This document shows, one piece after another, positions 1 to 10,900 of a stretch of 64,000 nucleotides of DNA; position 1 is the stretch's first letter; each line of letters begins with the position of its first letter. The notes below the pieces were generated by a model. It searched no databases and was not told the DNA's origin. It saw nothing but the letters and a program-made list of their open reading frames with translations. The DNA comes from Xanthostigma xanthostigma (taxonomy: Eukaryota; Arthropoda; Insecta; Raphidioptera; Raphidiidae): NCBI GenBank assembly GCA_963575645.1, contig OY754464.1:45994192-46058191 (forward strand), written 5' to 3'. A program made the position numbers and the translations under genes.

Positions 1-588
1 TCAAAAATGAATTTTGAATACCTTACAGTGGAAAATAAAAATAAAACAAAATGAATCGCAGAATTGTTCATATACCTACGTAAGAAGTTTCACTTTGCTC
101 TTGTACGCTTTAACAAATGCCTTTTTAAGTTTAAGGCTATTTATTTATTTATATAATTGCAAAGTTTATCTGAGCCTAAAACAAAAACGCATAATTGAAG
201 TGAAACTTCTTTAGACGCGAGTTGTTTCAAATGGATATGGACAAAACATGAGAGAAGAAGTGGTAGAAGTAAGAAAAAATAAATTATAACAGCGGTACTA
301 ATATAGAGTAATTAGAAAACTCGCTAACAGGTGGCAGTAAAAATTAAGTGAAAAGACTATTTCTCTATTTCATTAAAATGCCCTAATGGCGCTTACAAAT
401 CAACAATGTTTTTAGTGTATCGTCGTTGGGTCTATAATACCTCTTATGTGCAAAAAGTAAAATTTGCAGGAAAGGCCAAAAAGTGGTTATATCAGCAATG
501 GATGGTAAGAACTAGCTATTTCAGAGGTATATTACTAATTCATACTTATTTTCACTATACATGTTTAATTACGACGAAGTATTTTCTT
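1..588. other. AT-rich intronic DNA, nothing recognised
   Basis: No conserved protein, RNA or repeat structure was recognised. Open frames here are short and composed of low-complexity AT-rich codons, so they are not called as genes. Confidence 0.6.
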
Positions 589-1088
589 AATAAAAACTTT
601 TTAACAAAAAAATTAAACCGCCGAAAAACTGAAAAGCAAAAAATAATAAATTTTTTTATTTAACTAAGTTCTATTTAAGTAGTTGAACGTATGTGACAGT
701 CTAGTATATCTAAGTTATTTTGAGTCGGCGTCAACAATCCTTCGCCGGAAATCTCTGAGCGTTCACGAAGTTAATGTCAGCGACAGAGCAACCCGAACGG
801 GCACACACTGAGGGCACACGTCTTTGCGAGTGGTCGTGTGGAGAGCGCATGTTTGGAATGTAATGTTTATCGCTGGAGATTTCACGTATCATTGTTAATT
901 TGATTTGGTTATTTCTTTTAGTGATCTTTGTTCATTGATTGTTTGACGCCGACTCAAAATTACTTAGATATACTAGACTGTCACATACGTTCAACTACTT
1001 AAATAGAACTTAGTTAAATAAAAAAATTTATTATTTTTTGCTTTTCAGTTTTTCGGCGGTTTAATTTTTTTGTTAAAAAGTTTTTATT
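589..1088. mobile_element. MITE-like element with ~147-bp terminal inverted repeats
   Basis: The left arm (589-735) is the reverse complement of the right arm (942-1088) with almost no mismatches. The arms enclose a ~206-bp unique centre that is more GC-rich than the surroundings. The innermost arm sequence contains GAGTCGGCGTCAA on the left and TTGACGCCGACTC on the right. There is no coding capacity. Long, nearly identical inverted arms around a short centre indicate a non-autonomous DNA transposon or foldback element. A target-site duplication was not convincingly seen, so the exact ends and the superfamily are undetermined. Confidence 0.7.
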
Positions 1089-1147
1089 TTATAATTTTTT
1101 GTGGCTATATAATTTATAATTGTAATACACTCAGCATGAAAATCTGT

Positions 1148-1556
1148 GAGTGAACAATAAATCACCGCTATTTTCCCATCCTTAGGGTAGGAATTTTTTT
1201 TCCAAATTTACATGAGACCAACCTCGAGGTGTACCCTATCCAACAAAAAAATAATTATCGAAATCGGACTACTCTGTAAAAAGTTATGTGTGGTCACTGG
1301 TCATACATTACAATCACTGAGTGAACAATCAATCATCCCCTGTTTTCCTACCCTTAGGGTTGGAATTTTTTTACCAAATTTATATGGGACCAACTTCGGG
1401 GTATACCCTTTTAAACAAAAAAATAATTATCAAAATCGGACTACTCTGTAAAAAGTTATGAGTGGTCATACATAAATAAAAAAAAAATAAAAAAAATAAA
1501 AAAAAAAAATATACGCGTCGACTTGAGAACCTGGCTTTTGTTTTTCGTCGGTTAAA
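1148..1556 (+). repeat. two-unit direct repeat, tail of a dispersed insect repeat
   Basis: A unit starting GAGTGAACAAT occurs at 1148 and again at 1319 (period 171 bp). Both contain a CCTTAGGGT block, a GGGACCAAC-like block and the sequence AAATCGGACTACTCTGTAAA. The second unit runs into an A-rich tract (about 1476-1510) and a GTCGACTTGAGAACCTGGCT block. Similar tails are common at the 3' ends of dispersed arthropod repeats. It is probably a fragment of a non-autonomous or retrotransposon tail duplicated in tandem; the family is not identified. Confidence 0.6.
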
Positions 1557-2289
1557 AAATATTTAACGTTAATTTCGGATTTATTGGCACATGGGAGGAA
1601 TTATTTGACACAACTTTTCATATTAGAGTTACTTCCCCTTGTTGGTTACTGTCAAATTAATTTGGAGGTATTACTAGTGTATAGAGCTCCGTTTCCTGAA
1701 TCTTTTCATCTAAAAAAACGTAAAATCTGCCAACTATGCACATAAGAGCTATTACAGAACCAACGACGGTATGTTAACGAGAAAGTTTCAATAAAGCTAT
1801 ATTGTACGGAAATTGTCCGAAACAATTAAACACGCGCTTATGCAAATATGGCAGAGAAGCATGCATATAGAAGCCGCATACGTCCTTAATTAAAAGTACT
1901 ATTGAATTGTTACTTGATTATTCTTTACAGTTCTTTTAAACACGTTTATATTTTACGGTTTAATCATAATGCTAAATAAAATACGTCATAATATGAAATA
2001 AAATATTTAATTATTATTATTATTTTAAATTAGATATTAAAATATGTGATTACATCATAAATGGTTGATACATAGAATGACACCATATGTTGGGTTTACA
2101 AAATCTTTGCTACGAGAGGAGACCCGACTGCAAACATTTTTTTTTTTTTTTAATGTTTTACCAAACGAGTAACGTAACAATGGATCATTCAAAAGGTAAC
2201 AGATTCACATCCCGATGGAGGAGTTTTCTTTCTCTTGTGCTGAAGAACAGTCATTCTAACCAAACGTCGACATAGTTCATTTTACAAGG
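1557..2289. other. AT-rich intronic DNA, nothing recognised
   Basis: No gene or repeat structure seen beyond short homopolymer and ATT-rich runs (for example about 2005-2030). Confidence 0.55.
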
Positions 2290-2800
2290 TCATCTTCGAT
2301 AACTCGTCTTTAATCTTATGCTGACAAAATAATTTTCTATAATTCCTTTAATACAGACATTTCTTCCTACTATTTTCGCCGAGGAACAGTAGTTCTTGTA
2401 CCGATCGTCTTTTCGGAGTTTTTCAAAGAAACATTGCGATAGTTTCTTTTATAAATCCATCTTGATAATACATACCTCCTCCTAATTTTCTGTAATTCCT
2501 GCAACATAGAAAGGTTTTTCTATTTCATTCCGCCAAGGTAGAATCATTTCTGTACTACTACAAGTCATCATGAGATTTTCCAGATAAGATCTTTTGCTCG
2601 TGAAGTGTCCTACCTTATGCTGATTTCCTATACCTAATTCCTCTAACAAAGAAGTTTGTGTTCTGTTTCTTCCGCCGAGGAAGAATAATTTCTGTACTAG
2701 CTATTGTGACATTTTTCGAATAAGGTTCATGTCTCTCATATCCTCCTATGCTCATGAAGTAGCGTACTTTATCCTGATTTCCAATAATTCCTCCATTCAC
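2290..2800 (-). repeat. degenerate tandem array, unit about 145-160 bp
   Basis: A block containing CGCCGAGGAA or CGCCAAGGTA, followed by a TTTCTGTACT-type block, occurs near 2370, 2530 and 2673. A second block (GCTCRTGAAGT then TGATTTCC) occurs near 2595 and 2750, and a related TTATGCTGA block near 2315. Spacing of about 145-160 bp indicates roughly three diverged tandem units. On the minus strand part of a unit is open (2615-2800), but the frame is not kept from unit to unit, so it is treated as a minisatellite-like array rather than a gene. Confidence 0.5.
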
Positions 2801-3235
2801 GCTTTAATTGAAGTACCTACACGTAGAAAATAACTGAGAATGTGATCCGAGTGGCATCTGTTTCAGAAAGAGATTTTATTACGATTTCTAGAATATCCAT
2901 TTAATAAATGGTATGCACGAAATAAAATTTATTAAAAAATTAATCTTCCTGATTAAAATAGCCAGTAGCGACATTTTCTTTCTAGCTGTCAGTTGAGGTT
3001 GAACAATTATTATTCCATTAGACTTCGTACACACACGCATTTATCTTTTGTTTTAATAATAATTAATAAAAAAATTAATTGTAGCACCAATATGTAATTA
3101 TAAAGTTGTAATTTTTTTGTATTGTGTCAAATGCAGAGTTCAGGGCTGGGCTAAGCAGCGATTTTTAATCGTACACTGGGCATAGTCGGTCTCGTACAGG
3201 ACTATACTCTGTAATAATTTAAAGTTTTTTTTGTA
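2801..3235. other. AT-rich intronic DNA, nothing recognised
   Basis: No gene or element recognised. Confidence 0.55.
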
Positions 3236-3680
3236 ATTAATAAGAATCGACTTGTCACCGCAGACACTGAAGCCTCTAGGCCTTATTGTGCTATCTCCCA
3301 ATCTCATATATCACCCGATCCAGTATCCTTGTTCCTTGTACAAGCTTGTACAGTCCATGGACTGGGTGGTTAATATAATCTTTTGGACTTATTCTAGATT
3401 GTCCATAGATTATTATCTGCTTTCTACTATCCAAAGCCTCGCGCTTTTGCACAGAATATGATACGCTGTTCTGTTCCGTCTCCTTACTGCATTGTCGGGT
3501 TAAATAAGCCCCCGCTAAACAGTCCGATTCTTTCGAGGTTTGTCCTTTCAGGGTACACTGTCCTGTCAGGAGGGCTACCACGAGACGAAGATTGTTTCTA
3601 CTAAATCGTAGCAGTTCTTCAGTTATCTTTCGGGATGACCCTTTAATAAAAGCCTTACCATGTTGCTGCCTAGAAATTTA
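3236..3680 (-). pseudogene. 5'-truncated non-LTR retrotransposon 3' end (RNase H-region relic)
   Basis: On the minus strand an open frame from about 3679 to a stop at 3291 reads through ITEELLRFSRNNLRL, LLTGQCTLKG, a stretch with scattered Cys, and REALDSRKQIIIYGQSRIS. The LLTGHC-like motif followed by a CEALxxRR-like block resembles the C-terminal end of the RNase H/reverse-transcriptase polyprotein of Jockey/R1/I-type LINEs. Expected zinc-knuckle cysteines are partly lost. The roughly 50 bp after the stop match the 3' untranslated end of a second copy at 54166-54274 in the opposite orientation, which supports a retrotransposon 3' end. It is a dead, 5'-truncated copy. The clade is not certain. 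Confidence 0.55.
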
Positions 3681-4223
3681 ATTCCAGTATGTCTTATGCG
3701 GATTTTTTATTTATTCCCTTATTTATTTAAAGTTTAGAGAAAGATCTTTTGATTTTTTTAACTTAAAAATCCTTAACTTATAGAATTGAAGAATCTTGGA
3801 ATAATCTTTCAGCACGTGCCATTTTGTTTTTCGCTACGAAAACTGATGCAAAAATACTAGTTATTATAATAAATTACATTATTTTAATATTATTGCGTTT
3901 AAATAAATTATGCATGTCGTATATCTGTGGCCAAAATGCTAAACTACTTATGTCTAATTTTCTTCATTTTTTGCTTACAACTTAAAAATAATCATAAATT
4001 GTGCTATCTTTCTCACGTAGGTAATTTTTTTTTCGAAAAAATAATCAGAGCGATATGTATTCTGGTTCTTTATCTTCCATTTACTGTCCGCCCGAACCTC
4101 CTAGCTAGCTTAAAAAATACGATCGGGACTTCCATAACGCCGAATCTCTATTTCTGAAAAATGTACAATTACTAACGCACTGTTTGTCTCTGTCTGTTTC
4201 ACTGACGACGAATGTGATTTTCC
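3681..4223. other. AT-rich intronic DNA, nothing recognised
   Basis: No gene or element recognised. Confidence 0.55.

Positions 4224-4286
<63 letters not shown>
4224..4286. repeat. (AAT)n microsatellite
   Basis: About 21 uninterrupted AAT/ATA triplets. Read on the minus strand it gives a run of tyrosines, which is not a real protein. Confidence 0.97.
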
Positions 4287-4287
<1 letters not shown>

Positions 4288-4420
4288 AAATTATTTATTG
4301 AGCCATCATAAAAATGAATACAAGACGTCAAGCCGCTGATTTTCGGTTTTTAACATTCCTTTCTGTCGAAACTTACTCAATCTTTGATGGTACTGCTTTC
4401 CTAAATTATGACTTTGAGCC

Positions 4421-4565
4421 AGATTTTTAAAGATGATCTAAATAAATGATTTAAAATCAAGTGAAAAAATGACAAAAATATACAGAAAAAAATAATTTTC
4501 CCAAAAAATTAGTGTACAAGCTAAATTTATCAGTATTTTTAATATACATTTGTAAATAAAAGAGT
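4421..4565 (+). repeat. dispersed repeat, empty counterpart of the locus split by the 7296-8070 foldback
   Basis: TTTAAAATCAAGT, TGACAAAAATA, an A-rich stretch, ACAAGCTAAA and finally ATACATTTGTAAATA occur here without interruption. The same order of blocks is seen at 7200-7293 and 8080-8112, where the foldback element sits between CTAAA and the ATACATTTGTAAATA block. This copy therefore represents the uninterrupted repeat. Confidence 0.45.
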
Positions 4566-5154
4566 TCTAAATGTTAATTAGACATCCCGCAATTTGAAAT
4601 CTCTTGTCGTGCTGTAAAGAAATACTGACAAATATCACTTTTTTTGTGATACAATATTTAGAACAAATAAATATGTTTATGAAGATCATTTTTTACAAAC
4701 TGAGTGAACAGTGACCTTAAGCAGTTTTGCCTTTTCACCATAGATATGTATGCTAGATTATTGAGTTGAGAGAATCGCTTCGGGCAGACCTGTGGAGAAC
4801 ACTCTCCTCGGTCGGACGGTCGAACTAAAGTAACTTGTAAAGATAGATGGCTCTAGCAGACAGATTAGTTAACCAGGGTTATTAATGACCGTGTTTAACC
4901 TTTAGCCAACCCCGCGCGCTCACAACAATGGCCCCGTGTTTTAACACCACATTACAACCGTTTACTGCTGTGTTTTCTATTCTATTCTATCTTCTTATCG
5001 TGCATAATACACACGTACAATGTGCGCCAAAAGTGTCACGTTCGTAATTTTTTTTCATTTTTTTAACTTCTAATTTCATATTTTCGTCTGAATTAGCCAG
5101 GGGTAGGAAAACATCTTTACTACCCTGTAATTTCTGCTAGAGTGAATCGGCGAA
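4566..5154. other. intronic DNA, nothing recognised
   Basis: No gene or element recognised. The stretch 4880-4990 is somewhat more GC-rich but has no identifiable feature. Confidence 0.5.
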
Positions 5155-5408
5155 ATAGTGGTCCGGTCCGGCTTCACCCGAATTTGTAGATAGCCACCGT
5201 TTTCTCGTCGACTTACGTTGCAAAATTGGTTTTCACGAAAAGCACTTTTATTTTACGCTATAATATAAAGCGTATTGTGATCCTGAAGATCCATTCTAAA
5301 TATTGGTGAAAAAATGTTTCAAATCGAATGTGTAGTTTCGGGGATTACCTCCTACATCCAAGCTTACAATACAAACTTGACTTCTTTACAAAATTAGTAT
5401 AGATATGG
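5155..5408 (+). repeat. dispersed repeat family A, near-complete copy
   Basis: It starts TAGTGGTCCGGTCCGGCTTC. It continues through a GTCGACTTACGTTGCAAAAT block, a CTGAAGATCCATTCTAAATA block and a TAGTTTCGGGGATTAC block, and ends TTAGTATAGATATGG. The same block order recurs at 51517-52846 (interrupted by mariner), 53612-53820 (reverse) and in diverged form at 28243-28440 and 37279-37540. It has no coding capacity. It is probably a non-autonomous interspersed element or the 3' part of one; the class is unknown. Confidence 0.65.
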
Positions 5409-5673
5409 CTTCTATAGATGTAAGTTTATGCAGATTTTTTTTTCCGAATTATGCAAAACTATGAGGTCTTATACGGGCGTTAAAATCAGCGCAATTTGTT
5501 TTATAAATCTCAATTTTAAAAATATTTGAAAAAACACGAAATTTTGATGAAAATCGAAATCTCTCAGAAGTTTTCAGACTGGCGATTCTTGTAACAAAAG
5601 ACATTCCATATAGAATTATGTTGCCCTGCCCAACTTTGCCCGAGTGTACTCGATTCGCTCGTATTTATAACTA

Positions 5674-6609
5674 TTGGGTGTTTTTTAGAGTGATAGAAAT
5701 TTAAATTGAAAATTAATTAAAGTAAGATTGAAGCCAATTTTTTTTTATTTGAAAGATAATGTTATGACATTTAAGTTTTAAAAATATTTCCGATGTATGT
5801 CCACCACGACTAGCTTAAAGCTTTAAGGTACCGCATTCGATCAGATCAATTTTGGACCACTTTTTAGAGTAATTCAGGCCTTATTTCACCAATAACACGA
5901 GTTATGTTGACTTCCAAAGCGTCTATTGTTTTTGGTTTATATCAGCATAAACCAATGACTTCATATAACCCCGAAGAAAATAATCCGTATACGGCAATTT
6001 TGCTTGTTTACGTAGCCATTCAACCAGAAATGAGCTTTATCACTAAACACAATTTTTCGAGAAAAAAGTGGATCAACTTCGAGCTGTTCTAGGGCCCAAT
6101 CAGCAAACAAACGACGCTTATTATGGTCAAGTGGCTTTAGTTCTTGAACCAGTTGGATCTTGTATGGATGTAGACCCAGATCTTTACGCAACATTTTCCA
6201 TGTTGTGGGTGCACATATTCCAACTTGTTGTGAACGTCGACGAATCGACAAATTTCGATCTTCATTAACACTAGTACATACAGCGCCGATATTTTCTTCT
6301 GTACGTATAGTTCTTTGTCTTGTTGTAGTTTTTGCATCGAGTAGAGAAAATATTGCCTGAAATCTATCGATAGTTCAACGAATAAGCTGCTCTGATGGAC
6401 GATTATGTAAAGCATAAATACGAAGTGCTCTGTAAGTTTGGCAAATAGAACCCTGATTTTGAAAATAAATTCAACACTTGCGGCGTGAGTCTTTCCACGA
6501 TAATTTGTCAATGCTTACTGAAGAGAAATGTCAAAACAAGATGGCTTCTACCTTCTATCAAATCACAGTTCTCCCATCGAAAGTTCTAACACTCTAAAAA
6601 AATACCCGA
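5674..6609 (-). mobile_element. mariner-like element, internally deleted
   Basis: Terminal inverted repeats are present: the left end TTGGGTGTTTTTTAGAGTG pairs with the right end, which in reverse complement reads TCGGGTATTTTTTTAGAGTG. Both ends abut a TA dinucleotide (5672-5673 and 6610-6611), the expected Tc1/mariner target duplication. The 936-bp body holds a broken transposase on the minus strand (see the separate entry). It is short for a mariner (usually about 1.3 kb) because the middle of the gene is missing. Confidence 0.8.
5705..6510 (-). pseudogene. mariner transposase, broken and internally deleted
   Basis: The minus-strand fragments are out of frame with one another. An N-terminal part lies at about 6250-6510. 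The segment ending at 5961 contains SIRRRSQQVGI, DLGLHPYKIQLVQELKP, WALEQLEVDPLFSRKI and FSDKAHFWLNGYVNKQN. These match the helix-turn-helix and the first catalytic block of mariner transposases, where a DEAHF-type motif is usual; here the Glu after the first catalytic Asp reads as Lys. Further downstream (about 5790-5925), in another frame, VNITRVIGEIRPEL and ASRGGHTSEI match the usual C-terminus. The central part with the other two catalytic acidic residues is missing, so the gene cannot be active. Confidence 0.75.
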
Positions 6610-6611
6610 TA

Positions 6612-7199
6612 GTTAATTTTTGCTTAAACTTTATTTATGTAGAGACAATAGTGTCTCAATTTAGTTTAAAGAATCACTTTTGACACACACCGTATAAGCA
6701 CAACTAATGTTTGTGTGCAAAGGTGATGTGATCTATTTTTGTATGAATACGGGTTCTTGTCAAAAAAATCCTATCTAATCATTATTTACGTTAACAAATA
6801 GTTGTAAGAATTACAGACCAGTAAATGAGACTACTCGTTGATTGTGTGACTTGGGCTTTAGTAGATTTGTTCTGTCGCACCGCTTGGTGAGTTTTATCAA
6901 TATAGTGAAACGATAACGCTGTTCCGAACGCGAGATTGAAAAATACGGGAGTATCGCCGGTACTTCGATACTCGGTAATAAAACGTATGTGCGTTTTCAA
7001 CGCCGTCACGGATGTCCAAGTCGATACTCGTATATCACACACTCTCCTTCATGTTTTCACTTCCGTCAGTCACTTCTGCGGCAGGCAGGCGTCCAGAACC
7101 AATCCGTGGACCAGTTCTACTTAAAATGTTTACGCTCTTCGCTTTTGGACGGTCGGCTGATATGTGGGTTTTTTCAATCGTGTTGTCAAAAGTATTTTG
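6612..7199. other. intronic DNA, nothing recognised
   Basis: Several overlapping open frames on both strands around 6790-7220 have no recognisable domain and look like chance frames in a locally GC-richer stretch. Confidence 0.5.
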
Positions 7200-7295
7200 A
7201 AGATAATAAATTAATTATTTAAAATCAAGTAAACTGACAAAAATACAATAAGTTTATGTAGAAAAAAAAAATAAAATTATCGAACAAACTAAAGG

Positions 7296-8070
7296 AGGTG
7301 GGTTGTTAAGGACCATTTTCCGCCCATCACACACTCGAAAAAAAGTTTCGGTTTCTGATTATTATTGAATGTATTTGTATATTTAAAGATGTGTATTTTT
7401 TATTAGGTATATGAAATTTACGCCAAACATAATAAAGTAAGTTATAGAAATTATTGCCAAAAAGCGAGTGTGTACATTTTTGTAGTTTTTTTAATCTTTG
7501 AATTATTTATTTTTTTTACGAAACAGTTCCATGAACCATATTAACTTTGACTAGCAATGATTCTTTTCATTGTAGGCTTGAATTTGAGTACTATTTTATT
7601 TTGTTAGATAAATCGTAGGAAGTTGGAAAGGTTGATAAATTTGAATTAAATTTAATAAATTGGACGTTTCGTCATTTAATTATGCTTCATCAGCAACTTA
7701 CGTCATAATTAAATGACGAAACGTTCAATTTATTAAAATTAAATCCAAATTTATCAACTTTTCCAACTTCCTACGATTTATCTAACTAATATTATACTAT
7801 GGAAACGAATAATGAAACTATTTTATTTTGGTACATGGAACGCTCCGTAAAAAATAATTCAAATATTAAAAAAATGACAAAAATGTACAAAAAGAGCTAA
7901 AGACTCGTTTATTCGGCAATAATTTCTATAACTTACTTTATTATGTTTGGCGTAAATTTCATATAATAAAAAAATACACATCTTTAAGTATACAAATACA
8001 TTCAATAATAATCGGAAACAGACTTTTTTTCTAGTGTGGTGGGTGGAAAATGGCCCTTATCAACCCACCT
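7296..8070. mobile_element. foldback element with long imperfect inverted arms
   Basis: The left end AGGTGGGTTGTTAAGG and the right end (reverse complement AGGTGGGTTGATAAGG) begin arms of about 380 and 365 bp with frequent small differences. The innermost part (about 7600-7684 against 7704-7790) is almost perfect, and the loop is about 20 bp. There is no coding sequence. The surrounding blocks at 7200-7293 and 8080-8112 form one repeat that is uninterrupted at 4421-4565, which supports insertion. No clear target duplication was found. On the minus strand the loop region carries CTGATGA followed by CGAAACG, which recalls a hammerhead ribozyme core. Confidence 0.75.
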
Positions 8071-8112
8071 TCTTTCTTAGTACTTTAAACTTATATACAT
8101 TTGTAAATACTC

Positions 8113-9582
8113 AGTACTCGCTCATACGTACACTTATATATTATGTATTGCTGTCTAACAAATTGCACTGAAACAGAAGATTTGGTACAATTTGATAATG
8201 ATCATCTATTATTATATGCGATTATGGAAATACTTTTGTTTAGACGGTTACCATGGTGACGGAGTCAACTTGAAATTAAGACTAAACAGTTTTTTGATTA
8301 CAACATTGACTCAATATAGTCGTAATTCACTACATGTGAGAAAACTTGTGTTAATTTAATACTTTGTTATTAAATTTTCATATAACTGTCAATTTGCAAT
8401 TTGAAAGAGAGTGTCCGAATACAATGGTTGCGACAAGAACAAGTAATGTGGGACCATTCTTCAAACGATTTTGTGTTTTCCAGTTGTCAGCCCGGGATAT
8501 TATTTCCACTTTGAACGTTTTTAGAGAGAGAAACCTGCCCTATGCAATATTTCTGCGATGGGTAGAAGTACAATTGGACCACGATTTACAAACCTAGAGA
8601 CCAAGAAGATTTGGAACAATGCCAGCCGCGTTAAAGCTTGCACACGTACCTAATTTTTGTTTCTTTCTTTTGACTAGCTACATGTATACTTACCATCGTT
8701 TACGAACCTCTGGCATTTTGTATCTTGAAGTGCCATTTACAGTTTGCAATATCATTTTTCACACTACGCTTTTGGTGGCTTGGTTTATGACTGTCGTGTT
8801 ATATTTTGTATTTTAATTTAAAAATCTTAATTATTTTCCTTTAATATTTGACTGGGCCGTATTTTCTTCCGGTACACTGCGCAATTTAAAATTTACCAAA
8901 AATCGATCCCACTTCCAAAACAACTTAAATTTTGTTCGAATAAAGTAAGACTCACCTGCGGTTTCCATATCAATATTTTGATTTTTTTATAATAAATTGA
9001 TTGATATTTTCACCAATTCTTAGATTACAATTGGCAATATAAGGGAATCTATTTTAAAGCAGAAAATATGAAACACGCTTTTTGCACATACCGTTAAACT
9101 AGCGGTATGTGCTCTATTATCACTTTGCGCTTCAGAGCTGACTTTCGTTCATACAAGAAGTTATATCTAGGTTAATTTGCACGAAATCCATTCAAATTGT
9201 AGCTTTTTAAAAAGAGGAGATTCTTTTATAAAACGAAACCATTTTTGATTCAGGTTCATAATTAGTCCTAGAATTGTAATTGAAAATCTAGAATAGCAGT
9301 TGTCGGTTGGTCTGTACGTATGTACATACGTATGTACGTACGTCCGAGCTCTACAGATCGCAATTTTGGTCGGATCGCCTTGGTTTATATTTTATTCACT
9401 TTGTTTACTATCAGAACCCTATTTCAATTCAATGAAATATGCGTTCAATAGGTTAATTTTTATAAACAGTTTTTATTTTATGACAGCTAATGGTTTGAAA
9501 AAACAATGTAATAATTAGGTGCTGTATAAATTACCTTAAAATAAGTGCTACACTACTATACTATAATAACACCGGCACACCC
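8113..9582. other. intronic DNA, nothing recognised
   Basis: No gene or element recognised. A short alternating GTATGTAC simple tract lies at about 9312-9342. Confidence 0.5.
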
Positions 9583-9650
9583 AGCAAGCTTCGTGGCGTA
9601 GTTGTGATCAGTAAGGGCAAGGTCCTGGGTTCGATTCCTGGCAATATTTT
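9583..9650 (+). mobile_element. tRNA-derived SINE head (or tRNA-like relic)
   Basis: A-box-like TGGCGTAGTTG at 9594 and a perfect B-box GGTTCGATTCC at 9628-9638 are spaced 34 bp apart, as in RNA polymerase III internal promoters. The flanks do not pair to form an acceptor stem, so this is not a functional tRNA. It is followed by T-rich sequence. It is best read as a SINE 5' region whose body was not delimited. Confidence 0.55.
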
Positions 9651-10589
9651 TGATTTTTATTTTTTTTTCTATTCGATTTTATTCCACTTGATTACACTTA
9701 AATTTTTTAGTCTACATAAATTTTTTTAAAATTTTTACAATTTTTTTAAAATTTTTATTATACAGTGGAAAACTTGCGGGATGTGCACTTTTGGTTTTGC
9801 CAATTATTGTATGGTATTAAATACTCACTTGTATGCGCGGAAAATATTATTTATGCAAATACACTAAAAAACTATTTGAGTTTTTTTAAAGAGATACCTA
9901 ATCTAATCTCAATAATATAATTAAAAGCGTTTTTATTAATGCACACCTGGCATTATGGGACACCTTGTTTAATATAATTAATTTATGTATCATTTACCTT
10001 TTTTACTGGTTTATCATTTAGATACGCAAGATTCCCTTATTTCAAATCAGGGGTGTAATACGCTGTTTTCTCACTGGTGAAGGCTTCACCAGTTCACAGA
10101 AAGCCTATATAATATAATAACCTATCAAAATTTCAAGAGCACCAAAGTAATGAAACAATGTAAAGCATACCCGACCTATGCATAAAAAAATTCCGCTTAT
10201 TTGTGAAGTATAAGTATATGACACAACTTCAATTTTGAATTTATAGTAAGTGTAGTAAAGTTATAGGATTTTACTTCGGAAAAATTTTTACCATGATGTA
10301 CTTTTGTACATACCTTTATTTAGGCTTTATAAGTAACGTGCAAAAATATTTATTTACTTTTTAATGTTGTTTTTTCAAAGCACTTATTACAAAAAATATA
10401 TTATGTGTAACTCGGGCAAAATTGGCGATTGCAATTCATGTGATTGCCACCCTTGCTCTGTGCTCTGACATTTTTTCGCCCTAGTTGCGAAATGCGTTTT
10501 ATTTCGTTTGTTTAATTTAAATGTGAATGTTTTTAAAAGTCAAGTTATGAAATTTGTTCCCAGTTATTCAGGTTTTGTTAACATTCAAG
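9651..10589. other. AT-rich intronic DNA, nothing recognised
   Basis: No gene recognised. A 22-codon Cys-rich open frame at 10403-10468 is too short to support. Confidence 0.5.
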
Positions 10590-10900
10590 CAAAAAGAGTC
10601 TACCAAAAGATTGTGTATAGAATCCCTTATTTATAAAATTTATGAAAACAAAGGAAGTAACGAGCAACTTGTAATTAATATAACATACCTACAAATCGTT
10701 CTTGTCAAATTGTGTCAATTCTGAAAGCCATATTTGAGGCGTAAGTCTTATACAATATTAAGCTGTGTCAATGTTGGGTGTTGACTCATTGATGCATAAG
10801 CGAAGTGCCTGTGTGTTACGGCGCATGAGTAATTAATCATTGACTGAACTAATTGTAGTTAACAAGATTTGTGTAATTTTGTTTATGAGAGAACACCTTC
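10590..10900 (+). repeat. dispersed repeat family E, copy 1
   Basis: Blocks AGGGTCCCTTATTT-like (10620), GTCAATGTTGGGTGTTGACTC (split by small changes), AAGTGCC, TACGGCGCATGAGTAATTA and TTGTAGTTAACAAG occur in the same order at 26545-26945. The two copies are strongly diverged. No coding role was found. Confidence 0.45.

Noticed and set aside
4110-4331. Open frame with a long tyrosine run on the minus strand
   Set aside because: It is a translation of the (AAT)n microsatellite.
9583-9650. Functional tRNA gene
   Set aside because: A and B boxes are present but the ends do not form an acceptor stem.
10403-10468. 22-codon Cys-rich frame (MCNSGKIGDCNSCDC ...), metallothionein-like at first sight
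   Set aside because: Too short, no splice or promoter context, and no metallothionein spacing of CxC pairs.
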